Shown: positions 15,742 through 24,523, counted from the stretch's first letter. The stretch is DNA of 64,000 nt from Xanthobacter autotrophicus Py2 (GCA_000017645.1 CP000781.1:3831501-3895500), one strand, 5' to 3'. Made by a program: numbers and translations. The notes: generated from the letters alone by a model not told the origin.

Positions 15742-16929
15742 TCAGGACACGGCGGCGCGACGCCGCTCCGCGAGGTGGGAGCCCACGGCGAACTCATTGA
15801 CAATATTGTCGGATACCTTGCGGCGGCGGCCGTCGACGCCAAGCTCGGGGAACAGCAGCTCGGCGACGCGATAGGCCTCTTCCAGGTGCGGATAGCCCGA
15901 GCCGATGAAGGTCTCGATGCCGATCTCCTGATATTCGCGGATGCGGGCGGCGACGCTTTTCGGATCGCCCACCAGCGCGGTGCCCGCCCCGCGCCGCACC
16001 AGGCCGATGCCGGCCCACAGGTTGGGCGCGATCTCCAGCTTGTTGCGGTCGCCGGGCTGGAGCGCGGCCATGCGCGCCTGCCCCACCGAATCCATCTCCA
16101 CCTTGAAGCGCTTCTGCGCGCTTTCGATCTGCTCGTCGGAAACCTGGGAAATGAGACGGTCAGCGGCGGCCCAGGCCTCGGCCCCGGTCTCGCGCACGAT
16201 GAAATGGATCCGCAGGCCGAACTTCAGCTTGCGGCCGCGCCTGGCGGCCCGCGCCTGCACGTCGGCAAGCTTGTCTTTGAGGATATGGGGCGGCTCGCCC
16301 CAGGAGAGATAGACGCTGGTGTGCTCGGCCGCGACCTCGTGGCCGGCTTCCGACGAGCCGCCGAACCACAAAGGCGGATGGGGCTGCTGCACCACCGGGA
16401 AGTCGAGCCGGCCGTGCTCCACCCGGTAGTATTTGCCCGAGTGGTCCACGGTCTTGCCGGCCACCAGATCGCGCCAGATCTTCAGGAATTCATCGGCCTG
16501 GGCGTAGCGGGCGTCGTGGTCGAGGAAGATGCCGTCGGCGGCGAGTTCCGCCGGATGGCCGCCCACCACCACGTTGAGGAGAAGGCGGCCGTCGCTGAGC
16601 CGGTCGAGGGCCGCCGCCTGCCGCGCGGCGAAGGCCGGCGTGGTGACGCCGGGGCGCAGCGCCACCAGGAATTTCAGCCGCTCGGTGGCGGTGGCAAGGC
16701 CGGCAGCGGTGATCCAGCTGTCCTCGCAGCTCTGGCCGGTGGGCAGGAGCACGCCCTTGAAGCCGAGCCGGTCCACCGCCTGCGCCACCTCGCGGAAGTA
16801 GGCGAATTCCGGCGGGCGTTGCCGCGTCTCCGAACCCAGATAGGCGCCGTCGCCGTGGGTCGGGATGAACCAGAAGATGTCCGGGCTCTGTGAGGCGGGG
16901 GTGGCGGGAAGGGGAACGGGGTGACTCAT
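15742..16929 (-). CDS. ssuD: FMNH2-dependent alkanesulfonate monooxygenase
   Basis: 395 residues from the ATG at 16929 (GGAG site upstream; an earlier in-frame ATG only adds a short tail). It closely follows E. coli Ssu[29 protein letters not shown] with the active-site Cys, [54 protein letters not shown] and [13 protein letters not shown]. It splits alkanesulfonates to an aldehyde and sulfite, providing sulfur when sulfate is short. It needs FMNH2 from a reductase; no ssuE is present nearby. First gene of the ssuD-A-B-C operon, with a TTGACA promoter and palindrome upstream. Confidence 0.93.
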   Translation of the reverse strand: MSHPVPLPATPASQSPDIFWFIPTHGDGAYLGSETRQRPPEFAYFREVAQAVDRLGFKGVLLPTGQSCEDSWITAAGLATATERLKFLVALRPGVTTPAFAARQAAALDRLSDGRLLLNVVVGGHPAELAADGIFLDHDARYAQADEFLKIWRDLVAGKTVDHSGKYYRVEHGRLDFPVVQQPHPPLWFGGSSEAGHEVAAEHTSVYLSWGEPPHILKDKLADVQARAARRGRKLKFGLRIHFIVRETGAEAWAAADRLISQVSDEQIESAQKRFKVEMDSVGQARMAALQPGDRNKLEIAPNLWAGIGLVRRGAGTALVGDPKSVAARIREYQEIGIETFIGSGYPHLEEAYRVAELLFPELGVDGRRRKVSDNIVNEFAVGSHLAERRRAAVS

Positions 16930-16939
16930 GGGAAGCTCC

Positions 16940-16981
16940 GTCATTTCCCTGAAAATGACGGGCAATTATGCATAATGTCAA
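16940..16981 (-). promoter_or_regulatory. ssuD promoter region with 12-bp palindrome
   Basis: On the minus strand a consensus -35 hexamer TTGACA (16981-16976) runs into the perfect palindrome ATTATGCATAAT (16976-16965). A second inverted repeat, GTCATTT with AAATGAC, lies at about 16940-16960 next to the ssuD start. The A/T-rich palindrome over the core promoter suggests an operator for a sulfur-starvation regulator; the regulator is not in the window. Confidence 0.5.
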
Positions 16982-17043
16982 TAGAATTTGTTGAATTAGG
17001 TGTGATCCGTGCCGTCGCAGCCCTTTGCAGGGCGCGTGGGCCT

Positions 17044-17502
17044 TCAGGATGCAGGATTTCTTCCGGCCGCGCGCAGGGCGTCGCGCAGCTTGTCGGCCTC
17101 CTCGCAACCCGTCGGGTAGCAGAGCAGGCGGATCAGCTCGAGGTTCTTCTCGGCCTTCCTGAAGTCGCCGACGGCGATGAAAAGCTCGCCCTGATATTCC
17201 AGCGCCGGGCGATGGGCGGGATCATAGAACAGGGCTTCCTTGTACCAGCGCGCCGCCTCGTCGTAGCGCTTCAGGTTGCGGTTGGCGAAGCCGATGAGAT
17301 TGTAGAGGTCGGCATGGCGCACCGTGGCCGTCAGCGGCATCAGCAGCGCCAGCGCCCGCTCATAGTCGCCGGCATAGATGGCCGCCCGGCTCTGCGAGAG
17401 GTCGGGCAGGTCGGTGGAGGGGGCGGTGTCCATGGCGGCGGCCGGCAGGGCGGCCAGCAGCATGGTGGCGAAGGCGGCGCCCCGAAATCCAGCGCCGGTC
17501 AC
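17044..17502 (-). CDS. exported tetratricopeptide-repeat protein coupled to ABC transporter 2
   Basis: 152 residues from a GTG at 17502 whose GTGA overlaps the ATPase stop, so translation is coupled. A short signal-like start (AAFATMLLAALPAAAMD) precedes about three TPR-like helix pairs: RAAIYAGDYERALALLMPL, LYNLIGFANRNLKRYDEAARWYKEALFYDP and LEYQGELFIAVGDFRKAEKNLELI. The C-terminus has two cysteines (CYPTGC). TPR units act as protein-protein contacts; this one would be periplasmic. It is not a normal part of sulfonate transporters, and its partner is unknown. Confidence 0.8.
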   Translation of the reverse strand: MTGAGFRGAAFATMLLAALPAAAMDTAPSTDLPDLSQSRAAIYAGDYERALALLMPLTATVRHADLYNLIGFANRNLKRYDEAARWYKEALFYDPAHRPALEYQGELFIAVGDFRKAEKNLELIRLLCYPTGCEEADKLRDALRAAGRNPAS

Positions 17503-18281
17503 GCCGCGTCCCGCCGGCTGCCGCCATCCTCGCCCATGGCGGCGAGGATGCGCCGCTTGAGCGCAACGAAATCCGCATCCGCCCGGTCGCGGGGGAAGGG
17601 CAGGTCGATGGTGAGGTCCTCCACCACGCGGCCGGGATTGGCGCTCATCACCACCACTCGGTGGCTGAGATAGACCGCCTCCTCCACGTCGTGGGTGACG
17701 AGGATCATGGTGGTGCCCTCGGTCTCCCAGATGCGCTGGATCTCGGCCTGCAGATGCACGCGGGTGAGGGCGTCCAGCGCGCCCAGGGGCTCGTCCAGCA
17801 GCAGGATTTCCGGCCGGCTGGCAAGGCCGCGGGCGATGGCGCCGCGCTGGGCCATGCCGCCGGACAATTCGTGGGGATAGGCCTTCTGGAAGCCGGAGAG
17901 GCCCACGAGCGCGATATGCTCGGCCACCGCCTCCGCCTTTTCCTTCGCGCTCCAGCCGGAATTCTCCAGGCTGAGGCCGATGTTCTGCTCCAGCGTCAGC
18001 CAGGGCAGCAGGCGATGGTCCTGGAACACGATGCCGCGTGTGAGCGAGGTGCCGGTGATGCGGCGGCCGTTGAGCAGGATGTCGCCGCGATAATCTTCGT
18101 CCAGCCCCACCACGAGGCGCAGCAGGGTGGATTTCCCGCACCCGCTCGGCCCGACGATGGTGACAAAGGCACCGGGCTCGACGTCGAAGCTCACATGGGA
18201 GAGCACGTTGACGAGGGGCCGGCCCGGCAGGGCATAGGTCTTCGACACATTGCGGAATTCAAGATGTCCGGGAGTGGCCAT
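17499..18281 (-). CDS. nitrate/sulfonate/taurine-type ABC transporter ATP-binding protein (system 2)
   Basis: 260-residue ATPase with Walker A (GPSGCGKST), Q-loop (VFQDHRLLPW), signature (LSGGMAQRGAIARGL), Walker B (ILLLDEPLGALD) and switch His (ILVTHDVEEA). The signature carries GG-MAQR, as is common for the TauB/SsuB branch. It lies 24 bp after the permease and overlaps the TPR gene. It should energise uptake by the system formed with the genes at 18306 and 19228. Confidence 0.9.
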   Translation of the reverse strand: MATPGHLEFRNVSKTYALPGRPLVNVLSHVSFDVEPGAFVTIVGPSGCGKSTLLRLVVGLDEDYRGDILLNGRRITGTSLTRGIVFQDHRLLPWLTLEQNIGLSLENSGWSAKEKAEAVAEHIALVGLSGFQKAYPHELSGGMAQRGAIARGLASRPEILLLDEPLGALDALTRVHLQAEIQRIWETEGTTMILVTHDVEEAVYLSHRVVVMSANPGRVVEDLTIDLPFPRDRADADFVALKRRILAAMGEDGGSRRDAA

Positions 18282-18305
18282 GGTTTGGCTCCTAAGGTTC
18301 TGGGG

Positions 18306-19157
18306 TCAGCCGTCGTAGCCCTGCTTCCACTTCAGCACCCGTTTCTGGGCGACATACATGGAGCGGTCGATGGCGAAGCCCACGAGACCGATGATGACCA
18401 TGCACACCAGCAGCTGGTCGGTGAGCAGCAGTCCCTGAGCACGGAAGATGAGGAAGCCGAGGCCCTCGAGGCCCGAAAGGCCTTCCGCCACCACCACCAG
18501 CGCCCAGGCCAGGCCCGCCGCATAGCGCAGCGAGACCATGATGGAGGGCATGGCGGCGGGCAGGATCACCTTGCGCACCAATTGCCAGCGGGTGAGGGTC
18601 AGGACCTTGGCAAGCTCGATATAGTTCTTTTCCACGTTGCGGATGCCCTGCAAGGTATTCAGGAACACCGGGAAGAAGACCGACTTGGCGATGACCAGCA
18701 CCTTCGCCGGCGCGCCGATACCGAGCCACAGCACGATCAGGGGCAGCCACGCGATGCCGGGAATGTGGCGGATGGTGTCGAAGGTGGGCCCGAAGAACTG
18801 CTCCACCTTCCGCGAGAGCCCGGCCGCGATGCCGAGCACGATCGCCGCCACCGAGCCGTAGAGGAAGGCTTGCCCCACGATCTTGATGGAGGCGAGGAAG
18901 TCGAGGGCAAGGTGTTGCTTGGTCAGCATCTTCCAGAAGGCGGTGACCACCGTGATCGGTGCCGGTAGGAACACCGGGTCGATCCACCTGTTCGCCGCCG
19001 CGGTCTGCCACAGCACCAATATGGCGAAGGGCAGGATGAAGCCGATGAGATTGGGCCGCCGCGCGCCGAACAGGCCACCGGCAAACCGCGGCGCCGGGCG
19101 ATCGACCGTGCCGGCCTCGACCGCCGCGGCTTCGATGGTGTCCGATGTATTGGCCAT
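18306..19157 (-). CDS. nitrate/sulfonate/taurine-type ABC transporter permease (system 2)
   Basis: 283-residue membrane protein with spans LIGFILPFAILVLWQTAAAN, LYGSVAAIVLGIAAGL, IAWLPLIVLWLGIGAPAKVLVIAKSVFFPVF and LLVCMVIIGLVGFAIDRSM. The EAA loop region is KVLTLTRWQLVRKVILPAAMP. The N-terminal 30 residues are cytoplasmic. The start at 19157 lies 70 bp after the binding-protein stop. It belongs to the SsuC/TauC branch; the substrate is not known. Confidence 0.88.
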   Translation of the reverse strand: MANTSDTIEAAAVEAGTVDRPAPRFAGGLFGARRPNLIGFILPFAILVLWQTAAANRWIDPVFLPAPITVVTAFWKMLTKQHLALDFLASIKIVGQAFLYGSVAAIVLGIAAGLSRKVEQFFGPTFDTIRHIPGIAWLPLIVLWLGIGAPAKVLVIAKSVFFPVFLNTLQGIRNVEKNYIELAKVLTLTRWQLVRKVILPAAMPSIMVSLRYAAGLAWALVVVAEGLSGLEGLGFLIFRAQGLLLTDQLLVCMVIIGLVGFAIDRSMYVAQKRVLKWKQGYDG

Positions 19158-19227
19158 GTGCTGTGTGTCCGGATTGCGATAAAATACTTAAGTGTGAGCG
19201 TCTGAAGCGTGTCCCGGCGCCGTTTCG

Positions 19228-20307
19228 TCAGTTGTAGATGGAGTATTGGCCGCCGACGAAGAAGCGACCGTCGATGAAGGCGTCGATCTGCGCGCTGGTG
19301 AGGCCGCGCTCGGCGAGGATGTCATCGCCGTTTTCCACGTACCAGGCCTGGAAGGTCTTGATGGCATTGCGGGCGCGGTCGGCATTGGGCTCGCCGGCCA
19401 TGAACTCCCACTCGCCCGCATGGGTGATCTGGAACTTGGCCACTTCCAGCGGCACGCGGGTCTTGTCGGCCACGATCTCGGCGGCCTCGTCCACGTGGTC
19501 GGAGGTCCATTCGCGGGTGCGCTCGCGGGCGGCGAGGAAGGCTTTGACCACCTGCGGATACTTGTTCACGAAATCGCGGCGGGCGAAGTAGGTGACGCGG
19601 CCGGCGTTGTTCACATAGACGCCGTCGTCCGGCGAGCGGCCCACCACCTTGAGCTTGCCGGAGAGCCACGCCCCGGCAAAGGCGCCGGCGGCCAGATGCG
19701 CCGTGGTGGCATCTGTCGCGCCCGAGAGCACGGAGGAGATGGCCACCGCCGCATTGTCGATGGAGGTGTAGCGGATGCGGCCCGGCTTGTCTCTGGAATC
19801 GAAGGGCAGGCCGGCCTTGGTGGTCACCTCGAACGGCGAGGACCAGTAGCAGGAGATGCGGCTCGAGCCGAACTTCTTGCCGTCGAGATCGGCCACCGAA
19901 TTGATCTTGTCGTTGTCGGCGCGGGCGAGGATGGGCGCGCGGTAGCGGTTGGAGGGCTCGGACGCCCAGATGATGACGCCGTCGAGGCCGTTGGCCCGGT
20001 GCACGGTGGCCGGATAGATCATGCGCTGGGCGATGGCGATGGCCCCGCCGTTCACCGCCGCCGCCTCGGCGCCGAGGAGATCCGCCGCGCCCGAGGCAAT
20101 GAGGTTCACCTTGGTGGTGCCGATCTTGTCGAAGGCGTCTTTGAAGAAGCCCTTCTCCTGCGCGATCACGGTCCACGGCGTGAGCTGGAGGTTGATGGAG
20201 GGCAGCGCCTCCTCCGCCCGCGCCGGGGTGAGGGTGAGCGCGAGTGCCAGGGTTGCGGAGATGAGGCCGGGCCGGACGGCGTGGGCAAGGGAAGGCTGGT
20301 GGGGCAT
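19228..20307 (-). CDS. nitrate/sulfonate/taurine-type ABC transporter substrate-binding protein (system 2)
   Basis: 359 residues from the ATG at 20307 (GAGAGA site upstream), opening with a signal peptide (LISATLALALTLTPARAEE). The mature protein has the NMT1-like pattern: INLQLTPWTVIAQEKGFFKDAF, GAADLLGAEAAAVNGG, DLDGKKFGSSRISCYWSSPFE and GATDATTAHLAAGAFAGAWL. It is distant from the other two binding proteins in the window, so it may recognise a different compound. First gene of the system 2 operon, divergent from the gene at 20519. Confidence 0.83.
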   Translation of the reverse strand: MPHQPSLAHAVRPGLISATLALALTLTPARAEEALPSINLQLTPWTVIAQEKGFFKDAFDKIGTTKVNLIASGAADLLGAEAAAVNGGAIAIAQRMIYPATVHRANGLDGVIIWASEPSNRYRAPILARADNDKINSVADLDGKKFGSSRISCYWSSPFEVTTKAGLPFDSRDKPGRIRYTSIDNAAVAISSVLSGATDATTAHLAAGAFAGAWLSGKLKVVGRSPDDGVYVNNAGRVTYFARRDFVNKYPQVVKAFLAARERTREWTSDHVDEAAEIVADKTRVPLEVAKFQITHAGEWEFMAGEPNADRARNAIKTFQAWYVENGDDILAERGLTSAQIDAFIDGRFFVGGQYSIYN

Positions 20308-20376
20308 GGGCGTCTCTCGGGGATGAAATGAGGCGGGCAGGCCAAGAATGGCTTGCAATGTACATATAGTCGACAG

Positions 20377-20390
20377 ATTTTATATAAAAT
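20377..20390. promoter_or_regulatory. 14-bp A/T palindrome in a divergent promoter
   Basis: ATTTTATATAAAAT is a perfect palindrome 70 bp upstream of the system 2 binding-protein gene and 129 bp upstream of the gene at 20519. It stands out in this GC-rich DNA and could be an operator serving both directions or overlap a -10 element. Confidence 0.45.
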
Positions 20391-20518
20391 AGCAATCCGG
20401 CTTTCAAGCCCTGATCTGCCGCTGCGTCCATCATGGCGCCGGGGCGGTGGACGGGCCGGGGAGGCGGTTCGCAATCTCTTCTGTCGCTTGGCGAATTTCC
20501 GCTTCGGGTGCCGTGCCC

Positions 20519-21376
20519 ATGTCCTTGATCCTGCTTCCGCGCCGGTCTGCCTTCCGTCTGCTGCTCGGCGGCGTCGCACTGGCTTTTCTCGTCGCGGCGG
20601 CCCTGGTCGCGGCCGGATTTGCGGTGGTCTCGGCGGGGGCGCGGGGACCTGCGCCGGATTTTTCCAGCCGGCCGCTGCGGGTGGGCGTCGGCTGGCTGCC
20701 ACCGCCGGACACCCCCGACATGCGGCTCTACGTGGAGGAGGGATTCGAGCTGGATCTGGCCGCCGCGCTCGCCAGCGCCCTCGCCGCCGAACTTCGGCTG
20801 GTGCTCGTCGCGCCCGAGGCCGCCGAGCAGGCGCTGAAGGCCGGTGAGGTGGATCTGGTGGTGACCCGCGCCGGCGCCGAGGATCCCCTGCGCCGCCGCG
20901 CCCGGGTGGTGGAGACGGGCTTCTCCTCCGGCCTCAGCCTCGCCATGCGCGCGGACCGGCCGCTCACGGCGTGGAGCCGGCTTCAGGGCCGCATCGTCTG
21001 CGTGACCGAGGCCAATGCCCACGGCCTTGCCCTCGCGGTGCGGCTGGGGGCGCAGGTGCGGGTGCTGCGTGCTCCGGCGCAGGCGCTGATGTTAGTGCGC
21101 ACTGGCGAATGCGACGCCGCCCTGCATGACCGGGCGCTGCTCGATCCTCTGTTCGGCAGGATGTCGTGGCGGAAATTCTCCGCCACCCTGCCGCCGGTGG
21201 AGCCGACGGATCTGGTGGTGGCCGTGGCGCCGGACGATCCTGGCCTTGCCGCGGCGGTGGAAGGCGCACTGCGTCCGCTTTCGAGCCCGCAGACCTGGCA
21301 GGCGCGGCGCGAGAAATGGGCTGCCACCGTATCATTCGAGGTCTATCGCGATCAGGTGGCGGCGGATTGCCATTGA
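20519..21376 (+). CDS. periplasmic solute-binding-like protein (family 3 / MxaJ-like)
   Basis: 285 residues from the ATG at 20519; an in-frame ATG at 20447 gives an unlikely N-terminus. An N-terminal membrane anchor or signal (LLLGGVALAFLVAAALVAAGFAVV) precedes a type II binding-protein fold: LRVGVGWLPPPDTPDM, GFELDLAAALASAL, LKAGEVDLVVTR, RIVCVTEANAHGLALAVRLG and LVRTGECDAALHDRALL. Related single-domain proteins include MxaJ/XoxJ, which work with quinoprotein dehydrogenases, and amino-acid binding proteins. No such dehydrogenase is here. It overlaps the next gene, a cytochrome c peroxidase, so the two probably act together in the periplasm. Confidence 0.7.
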   Translation: MSLILLPRRSAFRLLLGGVALAFLVAAALVAAGFAVVSAGARGPAPDFSSRPLRVGVGWLPPPDTPDMRLYVEEGFELDLAAALASALAAELRLVLVAPEAAEQALKAGEVDLVVTRAGAEDPLRRRARVVETGFSSGLSLAMRADRPLTAWSRLQGRIVCVTEANAHGLALAVRLGAQVRVLRAPAQALMLVRTGECDAALHDRALLDPLFGRMSWRKFSATLPPVEPTDLVVAVAPDDPGLAAAVEGALRPLSSPQTWQARREKWAATVSFEVYRDQVAADCH

Positions 21377-22452
21377 GCCGACGACTGACCCGCGCGGCGG
21401 CCATCGCGGCGGGGCTTGTGGCGCTGGCCGGTCTTCTCCCCGCGCTGGCGCAAGAGCGCGCGCCGGATCTGCGCGCCGCCTATGCCGGCCCGCCGCAGAC
21501 ATGGCCGGAACCGTGGATCGATCCCGGCGTCGCCTTCGTGGAACTCGCCGCCGCGCCGTCGCCACCGCCGTCCTCCCCGGAGGCGGAACTGGGCGGGCGG
21601 CTGTTCCGCGATCCGCTGCTCTCGGCCGACGGCCGCGTCGCCTGCGCCTCCTGCCATGATCTGGCCCATGGCTTCAGCGTGCCGGAGGCGGTGGGGCGCG
21701 GCATCGGCGGGGTGGAGGGGCGACGCAATCCGCCGGCGCTGTTTGCCGTCGCCGGCCGTGCGCGCCTCGATTGGGACGGCGGCGGCGGGACCCTGTCCGC
21801 TCGCGTGCTCGCTCCTCTCACCGCCGCCGACGAAATGGGAAACGCCGGCCTCGTCCCGGTGATGGCGCGCCTGTCCGCCAGCGCTCATGCCGCCGCTTTC
21901 ACGCGTCTTTTCGGGACGGAGGGCGCTTCCCCGCGCACGCTTGCAGCGGTGCTTTCCGCCTATCTGGAGACGCTGGATACGCCCACCCGATTCGACCGCT
22001 TCATGGCCGGCGACCGTGCCGCGCTGAGCGAAACGGAAGTGGCCGGCCTGCACCTGTTCCGCACGAGGGCGCGCTGCGCCAATTGCCATTTCGGCCCGCG
22101 CCTCACCGACGAGAAATTCCACAACCTGCGCCTCTCCTTCTTCGGCGAGCCGGCGCAGGACCTCGGCCGCTTCGCTGTCACCGGTGACGCGAACGATGCG
22201 GGACGCTTCCGCACGGCCTCCCTTCGGCACGTGAGCGAGAGCCCGCCCTTCATGCACAACGGCCTGTTCCCCACGCTGGAGGGGGTGGTGAACCTCTATG
22301 ACCGGGGCGGCGGCGAAGTGTGGGCGCGCAATGCGCGGGAGGCCGCGCGCCCGCTGTACCGCGAGGCCGCCCGGCGCTCCCCGCACCTGCGCCCGCTGGA
22401 CCTCACCACTGGGGAAAAGGCGGCGCTGGTGGCCTTCCTGAAGGCGCTGTAA
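21373..22452 (+). CDS. di-haem cytochrome c peroxidase (MauG/CcpA family)
   Basis: 359 residues from a TTG at 21373 that overlaps the preceding stop as ATTGA; the start is uncertain but yields a good signal peptide (AAAIAAGLVALAGLLPALAQ). Two haem-binding motifs are visible, CASCH (about residue 92) and CANCH (about residue 235). Family segments include LGGRLFRDPLLSADG, GHGFSVP-like AHGFSVPEAVG, RNPPALFAVAGRARLDWDG, FRTASLRHVSESPPFMHNG and LPTLEGVV-like FPTLEGVVNLYDRGG. Such proteins reduce peroxide with electrons from cytochrome c, or as MauG carry out protein oxidation. Cotranscribed with the binding-like protein. Confidence 0.88.
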   Translation: MSRRLTRAAAIAAGLVALAGLLPALAQERAPDLRAAYAGPPQTWPEPWIDPGVAFVELAAAPSPPPSSPEAELGGRLFRDPLLSADGRVACASCHDLAHGFSVPEAVGRGIGGVEGRRNPPALFAVAGRARLDWDGGGGTLSARVLAPLTAADEMGNAGLVPVMARLSASAHAAAFTRLFGTEGASPRTLAAVLSAYLETLDTPTRFDRFMAGDRAALSETEVAGLHLFRTRARCANCHFGPRLTDEKFHNLRLSFFGEPAQDLGRFAVTGDANDAGRFRTASLRHVSESPPFMHNGLFPTLEGVVNLYDRGGGEVWARNAREAARPLYREAARRSPHLRPLDLTTGEKAALVAFLKAL

Positions 22453-22464
22453 CGCCGATGCGGC

Positions 22465-22516
22465 TTGACAATCACATTATATCGATCTTTTTTATCAAAA
22501 TAATTGACTAAAGGGT
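22465..22516 (+). promoter_or_regulatory. promoter region of the second sulfur operon
   Basis: TTGACA at 22465-22470 is followed by an A/T-rich run (CACATTATATCGATC, then TTTTTTATCAAAATAATT) and an AAGGGTAA ribosome site before the ATG at 22522. The TTGACA-plus-A/T layout resembles the ssuD promoter, suggesting shared control. Confidence 0.45.
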
Positions 22517-22521
22517 AAGCC

Positions 22522-23607
22522 ATGTCCGTTCCTCCCCTCCGTATCGGCGTCTGGGCGCCTGTCCACGGGCCGCGCGCGGCGCTGCAGGATCCGGCCGAGC
22601 CGTTCAATGCATCGTGGGAGCACAATCGCGACACCGTGCTTCAGGCCGAGGCGCTGGGATATGACGCGACGCTGGTGGCCCAGCACACGGTGAACCCGCA
22701 CCTGCCGGACCACGACCAGCTTGAGGCCTGGACCGCCTCCGCCGCGCTGGCGGCGCTCACCAGCCGCATCGAGATCATCGCCGCCATCAAACCCTATCTC
22801 TACCACCCGGTGGTGCTGGCGAAGATGGCGCTGCAGATCGAGAACATCTCGCGCGGGCGGTTCGCCTTCAATCTCGTCAATGCGTGGAACCGCGCGGAAT
22901 TTGAGAAGGCCGGCATCCCCTTCGGCGAGCACGACGAACGCTATGCCTATGGCCGCGAGTGGATCACCGTGGTGGAGAAGCTCATCCGCGGCGAGAGCGT
23001 GACCCACACCGGCGAGAACTTCGCCCTCACCGATTATCAGCTGACCCCGAAGGACCTCCACCGCGCCCGCCCGCGCATCTATCTCGGCGGGGAATCCGAG
23101 CCCGCCCGCGCGCTGGCGGCGGATGCGGCGGACGTGTTCTTCATCAACGGCCAGCCGCTGGAGGACGTGACCACCTTCATCGCCGACCTGAGGCGCCGCC
23201 CGCGCACGCTTGCGCCTTTGTCGTTCGGCCTTGCCGCCTTCGTCATCGCTCGCGACACCGAGCGGGAGGCGCGGGAGGAATACCAGCGGCTCGCGGCGCT
23301 GGCCGCCCGGGATGCGGGCGTGCGCGCCGCCCAGGCCGCCCGCACCGATCCCAACGTGGTCATGGTGAAGACCTTCGCCAAGTCGGAGCGCGTGGGCACC
23401 AATGGCGGCACGGCGGCGGGGCTGGTGGGCAGCTACGACCAGGTGGCCGAGCGCATCCGCGCCTTCCATGCCGCCGGCATCGAATTGTTCATGCTGCAGT
23501 TCCAGCCGCTCACCGTCGAGCTTGCCCGCTTCGCGCGGGAGGTGTTCCCGCGCCTCGGCCGCGCCGCGCCGTCGCGCGTGGACCTGCGCCAGTCGCAGGC
23601 CGGCTGA
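22522..23607 (+). CDS. LLM-class flavin-dependent monooxygenase (SsuD/SfnG-like)
   Basis: 361-residue TIM-barrel enzyme using reduced flavin. Family marks: LRIGVWAPVHGP, EALGYDATLVAQHTVN, SRIEIIAAIKPYLYHPVVLAKMA, SRGRFAFNLVNAWN, LGGESEPARALAADAADVFFI, and a C-terminal LVGSYDQVAERIRAFHAAGIELFMLQF. It is only distantly like the SsuD at 15742. Placed first in an operon with a sulfonate-type transporter and an SfnB-like protein, it probably opens a C-S bond in an organosulfur compound (alkanesulfonate or dimethylsulfone-like). The exact substrate is inferred, not shown. Confidence 0.87.
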   Translation: MSVPPLRIGVWAPVHGPRAALQDPAEPFNASWEHNRDTVLQAEALGYDATLVAQHTVNPHLPDHDQLEAWTASAALAALTSRIEIIAAIKPYLYHPVVLAKMALQIENISRGRFAFNLVNAWNRAEFEKAGIPFGEHDERYAYGREWITVVEKLIRGESVTHTGENFALTDYQLTPKDLHRARPRIYLGGESEPARALAADAADVFFINGQPLEDVTTFIADLRRRPRTLAPLSFGLAAFVIARDTEREAREEYQRLAALAARDAGVRAAQAARTDPNVVMVKTFAKSERVGTNGGTAAGLVGSYDQVAERIRAFHAAGIELFMLQFQPLTVELARFAREVFPRLGRAAPSRVDLRQSQAG

Positions 23608-23638
23608 GCTCTCTCCTTTCCTTCGCCCCGAGGTCATC

Positions 23639-24523
23639 GTGAGCCAAGCCGACCACACCGCAATTCTCGCCCTGCCGGGCCTCGCCTCAAGGGAGCCCGC
23701 GGCGTCCTCCGCGCCCGTGCGCGGCCCCCGCGTGTTCGCACCTCGCGTCTTCGGACCGCGCGCTCTGCTGGCTTTGTCCTGGCTGGCGCCGCTGCTGTTG
23801 GTGCTGGTGTGGGAAATCCTCGCCCAGACCGGCTATGTCACCCCGCAGGTGCTGCCGGCACCCAGCAAGGTGGTGCGCACGGCGTGGCGGCTCGCCACCA
23901 CCGGATCGCTGCTGACCGATCTCGGCACCAGCCTGCTGCGCGCGGCGGTGGGCTTCGTCCTCGGCGGCAGCATCGCTTTCGGGCTGGGCATTCTGGTGGG
24001 CTTCTCGCGCCTGGCCGAGGCTCTCATCGACCGCAGCGTGCAGATGGTGCGGGCCATTCCCTTCCTCGCGCTGCTGCCCTTGGTCATCGTGTGGTTCGGC
24101 GTGGGTGAGGGGCAGAAGATCTTCCTGGTGGCGCTGGGCGTGGCCTTTCCCATCTACATCAACACCACGCTCGGCATCCGGCAGGTGGACGGCAAGCTCC
24201 TGGAACTGGGCCGGGTGCAGGGCCTGTCCACAGCGCAGATGATCACTCGCATCATCCTGCCGGGGGCCTTGCCCTCCATCCTCACCGGGGTGCGTTATGC
24301 GCTGGCCACCGCATGGCTGGCGCTGGTGGTGGCCGAGACCATCGGCGCCCAGGCCGGCATCGGCTTCCTCGCCATGGACGCGCGCGAATTCCTGCGCACC
24401 GACGTGGTGGTGCTCACCATCGTCATCTACGCGCTCATCGGCGTGGCGGCGGATTCCCTCGCCCGGCTGCTGGAGCGGCGGCTTCTGGCCTGGCACCCCA
24501 ATTTCGGCGGAGCGGCCCGATGA
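23639..24523 (+). CDS. sulfonate-type ABC transporter permease (system 3)
   Basis: 294 residues from a GTG at 23639 with a GAGG ribosome site. Membrane spans include ALLALSWLAPLLLVLVWEIL, AAVGFVLGGSIAFGLGILVGF, FLALLPLVIVWFGVGEGQKIFLVALGVAFPI and VVVLTIVIYALIGVAADSL. The EAA loop is RVQGLSTAQMITRIILPGALP. It overlaps the ATPase start by 4 bases (ATGA). It imports the substrate of the monooxygenase encoded upstream, by inference. Confidence 0.88.
   Translation: MSQADHTAILALPGLASREPAASSAPVRGPRVFAPRVFGPRALLALSWLAPLLLVLVWEILAQTGYVTPQVLPAPSKVVRTAWRLATTGSLLTDLGTSLLRAAVGFVLGGSIAFGLGILVGFSRLAEALIDRSVQMVRAIPFLALLPLVIVWFGVGEGQKIFLVALGVAFPIYINTTLGIRQVDGKLLELGRVQGLSTAQMITRIILPGALPSILTGVRYALATAWLALVVAETIGAQAGIGFLAMDAREFLRTDVVVLTIVIYALIGVAADSLARLLERRLLAWHPNFGGAAR

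Noticed and set aside
19322..21022. 566-codon open frame on the minus strand across the 20.3-20.5 kb promoter region
   Set aside because: It crosses a divergent promoter and is out of frame with two clear genes; the product is Arg/Gly/Pro-rich without domains.
20519..21376. MxaJ of a methanol dehydrogenase operon
   Set aside because: Only the binding-protein fold is shared; no mxaF/xoxF, mxaG or PQQ genes are near.
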